From CAIOSQ01 sp964434345 (lineage in GTDB: Bacteria > Pseudomonadota > Alphaproteobacteria > CACIAM-22H2), in NCBI GenBank assembly GCA_964434345.1, contig CAYSUY010000105.1, positions 1-14,484 of the forward strand: a DNA stretch of 14,484 nucleotides, in the 5' to 3' direction. The translations under genes were made by a program, and so were the position numbers. The notes below the pieces were generated by a model. It had not been told where the DNA came from, ran no database searches, and saw only the letters and a program-made list of their open reading frames with translations. Shown here piece by piece: positions 7,199 to 14,265 of the stretch. Position 1 is the stretch's first letter. The number at the start of each line of letters is the position of its first letter.

Positions 7199-8635
7199 AT
7201 GTCCTCCCCGTCACCAGCCGAATTTCCGTCCCTTCAGTTCCACAACACGCTGACCCGCGCCCAGGGCGCCTTCGTGCCGATCGATCCGACCCGCGTGCGC
7301 ATGTACGTGTGCGGTCCGACGGTCTACGACTACGCCCATATCGGCAATGCGCGCCCGGTCGTGGTGTTCGACGTGCTGTTTCGGCTGCTGCGACGCGTCT
7401 ACGGCGACGCGCATGTGACCTATGTCCGCAACATCACCGACATCGACGACAAGATCATCCAGAGGCATCTGGAAACCGGCGAGGCCATCGAGGATATCAC
7501 GCGCCGGACGGCCGATGCCTACGTGGCCGACATGCGTGCCCTGGGGGCGCTGGACCCGAGCGTGCAACCGCGCGCGACGGCTCATATCCCGGAAATGATC
7601 GCGGTGATCGAGCGTCTGCTCGCCGCCGGCAACGCCTATGTCGCCGAGGGCCATGTACTCTTCCACGTCCCGAGCGATGCGGATTACGGCAAGTTGTCGG
7701 GCCGCTCGCGCGACGAACAGATCGCCGGCGCGCGCGTGGACGTGGCGCCGTACAAGCGCGATCCTGCCGATTTCGTCCTGTGGAAGCCCAGCGCGCCGCA
7801 TCAGCCCGGGTGGGCTTCGCCGTGGGGGCGCGGCCGCCCGGGCTGGCATATCGAGTGCTCCGCCATGAGCGCCGCGCATCTGGGCGCCAATTTCGACATC
7901 CATGGGGGCGGGCACGACCTGATCTTTCCGCATCACGAGAACGAGATCGCGCAGTCCGAGTGCGCTCATGGCGGCGCGATGGCGCACACCTGGATGCATA
8001 ACGGCTTCCTGGTCGTGAATGGCGAGAAGATGTCGAAGAGCCTCGGCAATTTCTTCACCGTGCGAGATCTGCTCGGGAAATGGCCGGGCGAGGCGATCCG
8101 CCTGCTGCTGCTCAAGACGCATTACCGCGCACCGCTCGATTTCACGGAGGATGGTCTGCGTCAGGCGCGCGACAATCTCGACCGCTGGCAGCGCGCGATC
8201 CAGCGCGGCAGCGCGGGCATGGACATGGAAGCCTTCGAGGCTGCGGTCGCCGTCGCGCCGACCGGAGACCTGCTGGCGAATCTCGCGGACGATCTCAATA
8301 CGCCCGGTGCGGTCGCCCATCTCAATGTCCTCGCCACGACGATCTTCGACGAGATCGCGCGCGGGGAGGAGGCGCGTGCGCGTGCCTTCGCGGTCGAACT
8401 GTGTGCGGCGGGTCGTTTTCTCGGCTTTTTGTCCCGCTCCGCGTCGGAATGGTTCGCGGGTGAGGATGGTGGCGGAGGGCCGGGCGCGGCGGAGATCGAT
8501 GGCCTCGTCGCCGCCCGTCTGGCGGCCCGAAAGGCCAAGGACTTCGCGGCGGCCGATCGCATCCGCGACGATCTGCGGGCACGCGGCGTGATCCTCGAGG
8601 ATGGTCCCAAGGGAACGACCTGGAGGCGCGGTTGA
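7199..8635 (+). CDS. cysS: Cysteinyl-tRNA synthetase
   Basis: Charges tRNA(Cys) with cysteine; a class I synthetase of 478 residues, full length. The HIGH element is HIGN (47-50) in YDYAHIGNARP, and KMSKS is exact at 277-281. The four zinc ligands that select cysteine are present by comparison with E. coli C28, C209, H234 and E238: here C38 (MYVCGPT), C220 (IECSAM), H245 and E249 (FPHHENE). The Cys-His and His-Glu spacings are the same as in E. coli. A DALR-type helical domain and the usual C-terminal AARKAKDFAAADRIRDDL segment follow. The ATG at 7199 gives the expected N-terminus, but only a weak GGTG ribosome site lies upstream. It is preceded by a candidate Cys leader ORF, and cimA follows after 2 nt. 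Confidence 0.97.
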   Translation: MSSPSPAEFPSLQFHNTLTRAQGAFVPIDPTRVRMYVCGPTVYDYAHIGNARPVVVFDVLFRLLRRVYGDAHVTYVRNITDIDDKIIQRHLETGEAIEDITRRTADAYVADMRALGALDPSVQPRATAHIPEMIAVIERLLAAGNAYVAEGHVLFHVPSDADYGKLSGRSRDEQIAGARVDVAPYKRDPADFVLWKPSAPHQPGWASPWGRGRPGWHIECSAMSAAHLGANFDIHGGGHDLIFPHHENEIAQSECAHGGAMAHTWMHNGFLVVNGEKMSKSLGNFFTVRDLLGKWPGEAIRLLLLKTHYRAPLDFTEDGLRQARDNLDRWQRAIQRGSAGMDMEAFEAAVAVAPTGDLLANLADDLNTPGAVAHLNVLATTIFDEIARGEEARARAFAVELCAAGRFLGFLSRSASEWFAGEDGGGGPGAAEIDGLVAARLAARKAKDFAAADRIRDDLRARGVILEDGPKGTTWRRG

Positions 8636-8637
8636 AC

Positions 8638-10239
8638 ATGGCCGACCGGGTCTATCTCTACGACACGACGCTTCGCGACGGCGCACAGACGCAGGGCGTT
8701 GATTTCGGCGTCGCCGACAAGCGGGCGATCGCCGAGGCATTGGACGAACTCGGTGTCGACTATGTCGAGGGTGGCTGGCCTGGCGCGAACCCGACGGACG
8801 ATGCGTTCTTCGCCGCTCCGCCACGGTTCCGCACCGCGCGCTTCGCTGCCTTCGGCATGACGCGTCGCGCCGGGCGGTCCGCTGCCAACGATCCGGGGCT
8901 CAGCGCCGTGATCGGCGCGGAATCGCCGGTCGTCACGTTGTTCGGCAAGACCTGGGATTTCCATCTGCGCGAGGCGCTCGGCGTCGATCTGATCGAAGGC
9001 GTGGACATGATCGGCGGCTCGATCGCGGAGGCGGTCTCGCGCGGCCGCGAGGCGATCTTCGACGCGGAGCATTTCTTCGACGGCTACAAGGCGAACCCGG
9101 GTTTCGCGCGCGACTGTCTTGCTGCGGCGCGTGATGCGGGGGCCCGGTGGATCGTTCTCTGCGACACGAATGGCGGAACCCTGCCGCACGAGATCGAACG
9201 GATCGTCGGCGATCTTATGGCGATCGTTCCGGGCGACCGGCTGGGCATCCATTGTCACAACGATACGGAAAACGCGGTCGCCAACTCCCTGGCTGCGGTG
9301 CGCGCTGGCGCGCGCCATGTCCAGGGCACGCTCAACGGCCTGGGGGAACGCTGCGGCAACGCGAACCTGACTTCGATCATCCCCAACCTGATGCTCAAGA
9401 TGGGCTATGCGACGGGGATCGATGCGCAGCGGTTGTCGCGGCTCACCCATGTGTCGCGGCTGCTGGACGACCGGTTGAACAGGGCGCCTGCCCGAGGCGC
9501 TGCCTATGTCGGCGAGAGCGCCTTCGCACACAAGGGGGGCGTCCATGTCTCGGCTGTCGAGAAGGACCCGCGTACCTACGAGCATGTGACACCGGAATCC
9601 GTCGGCAACCGCCGTAACATCGTGGTGTCGGATCAGGCCGGGCGTGCCAACGTCCTGGCGCGGTTCCGCGAACTTGGTCTCGACGTCGCGGCCACCGACA
9701 AGCGCGTCCAGGCGCTGGTCGAAGAGGTCAAGCGGCGCGAACATGACGGCTTCGCCTATGACGGGGCCGAGGCGAGCTTCGAGTTGCTCGCGCGCCGCGC
9801 GCTCGGACGCGTCCCGGAGTTCTTCTCGCTCGTGTCTTTCCGGGTGATCACCGAGCGGCGCTTCGACGCGCGCGGCGAACTGGTCACATTGTCGGAGGCG
9901 ACAGTGAAACTCGATGCGCGGGGGCAGCGTTTCCTGACGGTCGGCGAGGGCAATGGTCCCGTCAACGCGCTCGATGGAGCACTCCGGGCAGCCCTCGGTC
10001 CGATGTATCCCGCGCTTCAGGACATGCGCCTCGTCGACTACAAGGTCAGGATCCTGACCCCGGAGGACGGGACGCGCGCGGTGACGCGCGTGATGATCGA
10101 GAGCGCGGATCGCGGAGGAGAGGCCGGCGCGGCGCGACACTGGTCGACCGTCGGCGTCTCCGCCAACGTGATCGACGCGTCGTACAACGCGCTGCTCGAC
10201 GCGATCACGTGGAAGCTCTTCAAGGACGGCGCCGGCTGA
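8638..10239 (+). CDS. cimA: Citramalate synthase
   Basis: Condenses pyruvate with acetyl-CoA to (R)-citramalate, opening the threonine-independent route to 2-oxobutanoate and isoleucine. The protein has 533 residues and resembles the long citramalate synthase (TIGR00977-type) rather than 2-isopropylmalate synthase. The N-terminal TIM barrel shows YDTTLRDGAQTQG with R13 and D14, the metal-binding HCHND (205-209), and GERCGNANL (236 onward), then HKGGVHVSAV. The C-terminal part from DGFAYDGAEASFELL onward is the LeuA-type dimerisation/allosteric domain, so feedback control by isoleucine is plausible. The ATG at 8638 is 2 nt after the cysS stop, and GGAGG (8622-8626) is 11 nt upstream. A TTG at 8632 overlapping the cysS stop, 5 nt from GGAGG, is an alternative that adds two residues. 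Co-transcription with cysS and trmJ is very likely. LeuA is the main alternative identity and is less likely. Confidence 0.92.
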   Translation: MADRVYLYDTTLRDGAQTQGVDFGVADKRAIAEALDELGVDYVEGGWPGANPTDDAFFAAPPRFRTARFAAFGMTRRAGRSAANDPGLSAVIGAESPVVTLFGKTWDFHLREALGVDLIEGVDMIGGSIAEAVSRGREAIFDAEHFFDGYKANPGFARDCLAAARDAGARWIVLCDTNGGTLPHEIERIVGDLMAIVPGDRLGIHCHNDTENAVANSLAAVRAGARHVQGTLNGLGERCGNANLTSIIPNLMLKMGYATGIDAQRLSRLTHVSRLLDDRLNRAPARGAAYVGESAFAHKGGVHVSAVEKDPRTYEHVTPESVGNRRNIVVSDQAGRANVLARFRELGLDVAATDKRVQALVEEVKRREHDGFAYDGAEASFELLARRALGRVPEFFSLVSFRVITERRFDARGELVTLSEATVKLDARGQRFLTVGEGNGPVNALDGALRAALGPMYPALQDMRLVDYKVRILTPEDGTRAVTRVMIESADRGGEAGAARHWSTVGVSANVIDASYNALLDAITWKLFKDGAG

Positions 10240-11024
10240 TGGAAGTCACAGCGGCGCCGGTGGTCATCCTGGTGCGGCCGCAGCTCGCGGAGAACATCGG
10301 CATGGCGGCGCGCGCGATGCTGAATTGCGGATTGACCGAATTGCGGCTGGTGGCGCCGGACGAACCGCCAGACCATCCGCGCGCGCTGGCGGCGGCGACC
10401 CATGCGGATGGCGTGCTGCGGGCAGCACGCGTGTTCGCGACGCTCGAGGAGGCGGTGGGCGACTTGAACGCGCTCTTCGCGACCTGTCCGCGTCGCCGTG
10501 GCATGGTCAAGGAAGTATTGACGCCACGCGCAGCGGCGGCCGACATGCGCGCCATGGCGGCGCGCGGCGAGCGGCCGGGTATCCTGTTCGGGCCGGAACG
10601 GACGGGGCTTGAAAGCGACGAGGTGAGCGTCGCCGATGTCCAGGTTTCCATCCCGCTCAACCCGGGTTTCAATTCATTGAACCTCGCCCAGGCGGTCCTG
10701 ATCATGGGCTACGAGTGGTGGCAGGCTGCGGACACGACCGTGGAACGCGTGCTGGTGGGCAACAAGGCGGTACCGGCGACCAAGGCTCAGGTCCTTGGCT
10801 TCTTCACGCGCCTCGAGGGCGCTCTGGACACCTGCGGGTTCCTGCGCGACCCGGAAATGCGGCCGACGATGGTGCGCAACATCCGCGCGATCTTCCAGCG
10901 TGCAGGGCTCATGACGCACGAGGTCAACACCCTCCAGGGCATTGTGACCGGGCTCACGGAACGGCCGCATGCGCCCCCGATCCCTGGGTCGCGTCGCGGC
11001 AAGGGTGCGGGCGTGCCGGAGTGA
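10239..11024 (+). CDS. trmJ: TrmJ-type tRNA (Cm32/Um32) 2'-O-methyltransferase
   Basis: A SPOUT-class RNA methyltransferase of 261 residues. It probably methylates the ribose 2'-O of nucleotide 32 in the tRNA anticodon loop using S-adenosylmethionine. The N-terminus has the RPQLAENIGMAARAM block (from R13), whose asparagine and following arginine are typical of SpoU/TrmH enzymes. The trefoil-knot cofactor site shows as FGPERTGL (117-124) and IPLNPGFNSLNLAQAV. A C-terminal helical extension (about 160-250) is typical of TrmJ. An in-frame ATG at 10209 inside cimA would add ten residues; the start at 10239 is chosen because it forms a TGATG junction with the cimA stop and gives the family-type N-terminus. 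AAGGA (10222-10226) is 12 nt upstream. Another SpoU-family target (rRNA or tRNA) cannot be excluded from sequence alone. Confidence 0.9.
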   Translation: MEVTAAPVVILVRPQLAENIGMAARAMLNCGLTELRLVAPDEPPDHPRALAAATHADGVLRAARVFATLEEAVGDLNALFATCPRRRGMVKEVLTPRAAAADMRAMAARGERPGILFGPERTGLESDEVSVADVQVSIPLNPGFNSLNLAQAVLIMGYEWWQAADTTVERVLVGNKAVPATKAQVLGFFTRLEGALDTCGFLRDPEMRPTMVRNIRAIFQRAGLMTHEVNTLQGIVTGLTERPHAPPIPGSRRGKGAGVPE

Positions 11025-11099
11025 GGGGAAGGGGCGGCGCGATGACCGGCGGTTGTCAGTCGGCCCCGTGTCGTGCGGTACTTGGCCCAATCGTCAAAC

Positions 11100-11105
11100 G
11101 GAGGA
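11100..11105 (+). promoter_or_regulatory. Strong ribosome-binding site fixing the tctC start
   Basis: GGAGGA ends 5 nt before the ATG at 11111. The same reading frame stays open upstream to about 10715 inside trmJ. This site, together with the signal peptide that begins at the ATG, shows that the true start is 11111. Confidence 0.8.
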
Positions 11106-11110
11106 AACCC

Positions 11111-12085
11111 ATGTCGTCACGTTCATTGCTCGCCGCGCTCGCGCTCGGCGCCGGACTTCTGGCGTCGTTCGCCGCCAGCGCCTATCCCGACAAGCCGGTG
11201 CGCGTGATCATCCCCGTCGTCGCCGGCGGCTCGACCGATCAGCTTGCGCGGCTCTACCAGATGACGATCGAGCGCCAGAAGGGACTTCCGCAGCCCATGG
11301 CGATCGTCAACAACGGCGCCGCGGGCGGTGTCGTGGGAACGCGCATGATCAAGGACGCGGAACCGGATGGCCATACGATCGGGGCCTGGCACATGGGGTT
11401 GCTGACCGCGCCCGCGATGGGCGTGGTCGATTACGATCACACGGCCTACGAGTTGATCGCCCAGGTCGGCGCGGTCTCCGTTGGGCTGGCGGTCAAGTCC
11501 GAGTCCGCGATCAGGAGCGTGTCCGATCTGGTCGCCGCCGCGAAGGCGCGTCCCGGAGAAGTGACTTCGGCGATGAACATCGGATTGCTTCCGCATTTCG
11601 TGCCGCTGATGCTGGGGCAGGAAGCCGGGATTAGGTTCCGCTTCGTGCAGGCCGGTGGCGGTGCCGTCCGGCTCAAATCCGTGCTCGGCGGGCATACGGA
11701 GTTCAGCCTGTTCTCGCTCTCCGAGATGATCAGCTTCGGCCCCTCCGGAATCCGCCCCATCGTGCTCTTCGACGCGCAGCGCGATCCCCGCCTCCCGGAT
11801 GTCGGGACGACGGTTGAGGCCGGCTACAAGCTGACCTTCGGCGAGCGGATCATGTTCCTGGCGCCGAAGGGAACGCCGGCGGCGCGCCTGGAAGTCCTGC
11901 GCAAGGCGATGCGTGCGGCCAGCGAGGACCCGGAGTTCCAGGCGAAGGTGCGCGAGCAGGGCGTCGATCCGGTCTTTGTGCCGGGGGACACGTTGCGCGT
12001 GCAGCTTGACCGTCAGATGGTCGCCATCAAGGCCGTCGCCGACGAGATCAAGGCGGCGATGGCGGCGGAGAAGAAGACCAACTGA
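11111..12085 (+). CDS. tctC: Tripartite tricarboxylate transporter substrate-binding protein (Bug/TctC family)
   Basis: A periplasmic solute receptor of 324 residues that captures a carboxylate-type ligand and delivers it to the TctA-TctB membrane pair. Residues 1-24 form a Sec signal peptide: a short basic start, the hydrophobic stretch LLAALALGAGLLASFA, and an A-S-A cleavage site before YPDKPVRVIIP. The mature start (PDKPVR..IPxxAGG-STD) is the hallmark of Bug receptors. Further marks are GAAGGVVGTRMIKDAEPDGHTIG and the late APKGTPAARLEVLRKA segment. Members bind citrate, glutamate, aspartate, aromatic acids and others; the ligand is not readable here. It lies 86 nt after trmJ, and its last 38 nt overlap the 3' end of tctA on the opposite strand. 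This convergent arrangement is unusual, since tctC normally heads an operon with tctB and tctA. Partnership with that pair is inferred from adjacency. Confidence 0.92.
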   Translation: MSSRSLLAALALGAGLLASFAASAYPDKPVRVIIPVVAGGSTDQLARLYQMTIERQKGLPQPMAIVNNGAAGGVVGTRMIKDAEPDGHTIGAWHMGLLTAPAMGVVDYDHTAYELIAQVGAVSVGLAVKSESAIRSVSDLVAAAKARPGEVTSAMNIGLLPHFVPLMLGQEAGIRFRFVQAGGGAVRLKSVLGGHTEFSLFSLSEMISFGPSGIRPIVLFDAQRDPRLPDVGTTVEAGYKLTFGERIMFLAPKGTPAARLEVLRKAMRAASEDPEFQAKVREQGVDPVFVPGDTLRVQLDRQMVAIKAVADEIKAAMAAEKKTN

Positions 12086-13562
12086 CGTTCCCGCGGCGAC
12101 GCCAGGCCGCGCGGGCGAATGGCCAGACCAGCGCCAGCGCGGCCACCGCGAGGAAGGTTCCGGAAATCGGGCGGAGAAAGAGCGGTGCGATATCTCCGCC
12201 CGTGGCCATCAGGCCCGATCGCAATTCGGTTTCGGCGACCGGCGCGAGCACGAGGCCGATGACGAAGGGGGCGAGCGGCACCTTGGCCAGTTCCAGGCCG
12301 AAGCCGATGGCGCCGAATGCCAGCATCACCCAGACGTCGAAGCCACGATTGTTCAGCGCAAAGGCGCCCACGACGCAGAAGACCAGCACGAACGGGTAAA
12401 GGAAATGCGCGCGGATCAGCATCATCCGCGCAAAGAGTACGCATCCCACCGTCATGAGCGCGAACATGACGACATGGGCGACGAGGTGCGAGGCCATGAT
12501 CGTGTTCACGATCTCCGGATGATTGCGGTAGAGCAGCGGTCCCGGCGTGAGATTGTGGATCATCAGCGCGCTCAGCAGGATCGAATCGGTCAGCCCGCCT
12601 GGTATGCCCAGCGCGAGCAGCGGCACGAGCGTCCCGCCCGTGGTCGCGTTGTTCGCGCTTTCGGCGGCGACGATTCCTTCCTCGCTGCCATGTCCGAATT
12701 TCTCGGGGGTCCGGGAGATGTTCTTCGCGGCGGTGTATGCGACGATCGACGCGATCGTCGCGCCGACACCTGGAAGAATGCCCATCCACACGCCGATCAC
12801 GGAGGAGCGCAGCATGTTCCACCCGTGGACGACATAGTCGCGCAGCGTGATGAAGATCCCGGACATGCGGGCGCGCACATGTTCGGTTCCCTGCTCGATG
12901 TTGATGGCGTCCGCGAGCACCTGCGACAGCGCAAAGATGCCGATGATCACAGGCAGGCTGTTGAGGCCTCCTTCCATCGCGTTGAACCCGAAGGTCAGTC
13001 GGGTCATGCCTGAGGCCTCGTCGATGCCTGGCATCGACACGAGCATGCCAAGCAGCGCCGCCATCAACCCCTTGAGTTGTGATCCGTCGCTGAGCGAGGT
13101 GATGAGCGCAAGCGCCATGACAACGAGGGCGAAGTTTTCGAACGGCCCGAAGGCCACGCCGACCTTTGCCAGCGGTGGGGTCAGCAGCACGAGGACGAGC
13201 CATGACAGCCCTCCGCCGACGAGGGAAGCGGCGTTGCCGAGCCCGAGCGCGCGCCCCGGATATCCGGCGCGGGCGAGCGGGTAGCCGTCCAGCGTCGTCA
13301 TCACCGCGTTCGGTTCGCCGGGTATCCGCATCAACGTCGCCGTCACGAGGCCGCCGCTCACGCCCCCGACGAACATCGCGATCATCAGGATCACGGCGTT
13401 TACGCTGCTCATGTAGTAGGTGAAGGGCAGGGTAAGCGCGAGGAGCATCCCGGCGGTGATGCCCGGCAGCACGCCGACGGCGATGCCCATCAGGACCCCG
13501 CCAAGCAGGATCAGGAAGGGCTTGAGGGCGAAAAGCCCCAGGAAGGCCTCGGCGAGGGTCAT
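12048..13562 (-). CDS. tctA: Tripartite tricarboxylate transporter large membrane subunit TctA
   Basis: The large permease subunit, 504 residues, with roughly 10-12 hydrophobic membrane segments across its length. Family signatures are GVLPGITAGMLLALTLPFTY near residue 30, TLDGYPLARAGYPGRALG, the second GILPGVGATIASIVAYTAAK, and ESANNATTGGTLVPLLALGIPG. Together with TctB it moves the substrate delivered by TctC, driven by an ion gradient. Its ATG overlaps the tctB stop (ATGA, 13559-13562); no good ribosome site precedes it, so translational coupling is likely. The last dozen residues (SWSSSPPPSPP) are read antisense to the tctC 3' end. They follow a natural-looking basic end (ARAAWRRRG), so they look like an accidental extension rather than a conserved tail. 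A 521-residue ORF in another frame over the same region is rejected because it is Arg/Pro-rich and lacks family motifs. Confidence 0.95.
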   Translation of the reverse strand: MTLAEAFLGLFALKPFLILLGGVLMGIAVGVLPGITAGMLLALTLPFTYYMSSVNAVILMIAMFVGGVSGGLVTATLMRIPGEPNAVMTTLDGYPLARAGYPGRALGLGNAASLVGGGLSWLVLVLLTPPLAKVGVAFGPFENFALVVMALALITSLSDGSQLKGLMAALLGMLVSMPGIDEASGMTRLTFGFNAMEGGLNSLPVIIGIFALSQVLADAINIEQGTEHVRARMSGIFITLRDYVVHGWNMLRSSVIGVWMGILPGVGATIASIVAYTAAKNISRTPEKFGHGSEEGIVAAESANNATTGGTLVPLLALGIPGGLTDSILLSALMIHNLTPGPLLYRNHPEIVNTIMASHLVAHVVMFALMTVGCVLFARMMLIRAHFLYPFVLVFCVVGAFALNNRGFDVWVMLAFGAIGFGLELAKVPLAPFVIGLVLAPVAETELRSGLMATGGDIAPLFLRPISGTFLAVAALALVWPFARAAWRRRGNVSWSSSPPPSPP

Positions 13563-14056
13563 TGGAGGTCGACCCCAAAGACGACCCGGAAGAGCAGATC
13601 GATGGCTCCCGCGCCGACGACCGCGACCATCGCAGCGATCAGGATGTCCCGCCTGCGGCGCGGCCCGAGCGTGAGGATCAGGGCGAGGACATAGCCGGCG
13701 GTGGCGACGGCGAATTTCAGCCCGGGTACCGCAAGAGCGGCTGCGTAGGCCGCTGTCAAAAGAAACGTCGCGACGGCAAGTCCTGGGCGGGAACGGTGCG
13801 TCGCGGACGGGTCATCGCCAAGGCCGGTGATCAGACTGGTCCGCGAGGCACCTATCGAGGCTCCCAGAGCCAGGCGGAGGAGGATCAGCACCGCCAGCAT
13901 CGCGAGCAGGCTCGAAATCCAGAGGGGAAATGCCTTGGGACCGAGCGGATCGAAGAGGGCTGGGGGCAGGGTGGATGCCTCCCGCCAGGTCAGGGCGCAT
14001 ACCCCGAGCGTCACGATGGCAAAGCCGAAATCGGCTCGCCTCTGGCTGGTCGTCAT
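13559..14056 (-). CDS. tctB: Tripartite tricarboxylate transporter small membrane subunit TctB
   Basis: The small, poorly conserved membrane subunit of the transporter: 165 residues with four hydrophobic segments (about residues 11-25, 42-62, 92-108 and 112-130, with a further one near 140-158). The typical TctB layout is visible, with an early P-x-x-FP element (PLGPKAFPLWISSLLA) after the first segment. The ATG at 14056 is chosen because a GGAG lies 8 nt upstream on this strand. The longer frame to 14125 has only a TTG start and adds 23 residues without hydrophobic or family character. It leads a tctB-tctA operon read leftwards, with a 4-nt stop/start overlap. Position next to TctA and the size support the call more than sequence identity does, because TctB proteins diverge fast. 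Confidence 0.85.
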   Translation of the reverse strand: MTTSQRRADFGFAIVTLGVCALTWREASTLPPALFDPLGPKAFPLWISSLLAMLAVLILLRLALGASIGASRTSLITGLGDDPSATHRSRPGLAVATFLLTAAYAAALAVPGLKFAVATAGYVLALILTLGPRRRRDILIAAMVAVVGAGAIDLLFRVVFGVDLQ

Positions 14057-14169
14057 TCCCACGTCTCCCGCCCCGTTCCCCGACGTCGCGCGCAGACCGG
14101 TAGCAGCCTCGCCGGGGTGCGGCAAGCGGCGCGGGGGCGATGGCCTTGGGGCGATTAGCGGATTGGCGG

Positions 14170-14199
14170 TTGACGGGTGCCGCCCGGCGCGGGTATCTA
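14170..14199 (+). promoter_or_regulatory. Sigma70-type promoter for rpsD
   Basis: TTGACG (14170-14175; TTGACGG fits the alphaproteobacterial TTGACGS -35) is followed by an 18-nt spacer and TATCTA (14194-14199). It is the best promoter in the window and sits 63 nt before the rpsD ATG. Transcription should begin near 14206. It lies in the 205-nt region between the divergent tctB and rpsD genes. I see no comparably good promoter for tctB on the other strand, where TTGCCG-17 nt-TACCGG is a weak option. Confidence 0.6.
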
Positions 14200-14211
14200 G
14201 CCCCCGCTTTC

Positions 14212-14265
14212 ATGCGCAGCCATGGCTGTCGCAGACCACCTCTTTCCCGGATCCGTGATCGATGA
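14212..14265 (+). CDS. Candidate 17-codon Arg-rich upstream ORF coupled to rpsD
   Basis: An ATG 12 nt after the rpsD -10 element opens an ORF for MRSHGCRRPPLSRIRDR. Its TGA (14263-14265) overlaps the rpsD ATG (14262-14264) as ATGA. With the predicted transcription start near 14206 the ORF would begin almost at the 5' end of the message, so translation would be essentially leaderless. rpsD itself has only a weak ribosome site (GGA 10 nt upstream), so reinitiation from this ORF could supply ribosomes. Against it, the codons include AGA, CTT and CCA, unusual for this genome, and a stop/start overlap can arise by chance. No known peptide is recognised. Confidence 0.3.
   Translation: MRSHGCRRPPLSRIRDR

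Noticed and set aside
8161..10140. 659-codon minus-strand frame across cysS and cimA, and a 537-codon one at 7211-8824
   Set aside because: Both are antisense to well-supported genes, have low-complexity Arg-rich translations, and have no ribosome site or recognisable domain.
11025..11110. Possible terminator or promoter between trmJ and tctC (GGGGC/GCCCC pairing; TTGTCA at 11053)
   Set aside because: The pairing is 5 bp with a long loop and no T-tract, and no -10 element lies at proper spacing from TTGTCA.
11913..13013. 366-codon plus-strand frame opposite tctA
   Set aside because: The translation is Arg/His/Asp-rich without motifs, while the opposite strand encodes a textbook TctA.
14057..14125. 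23-residue N-terminal extension of TctB from a TTG start
   Set aside because: The ATG at 14056 has a GGAG 8 nt upstream and gives the usual TctB N-terminus; the extension adds no family feature.
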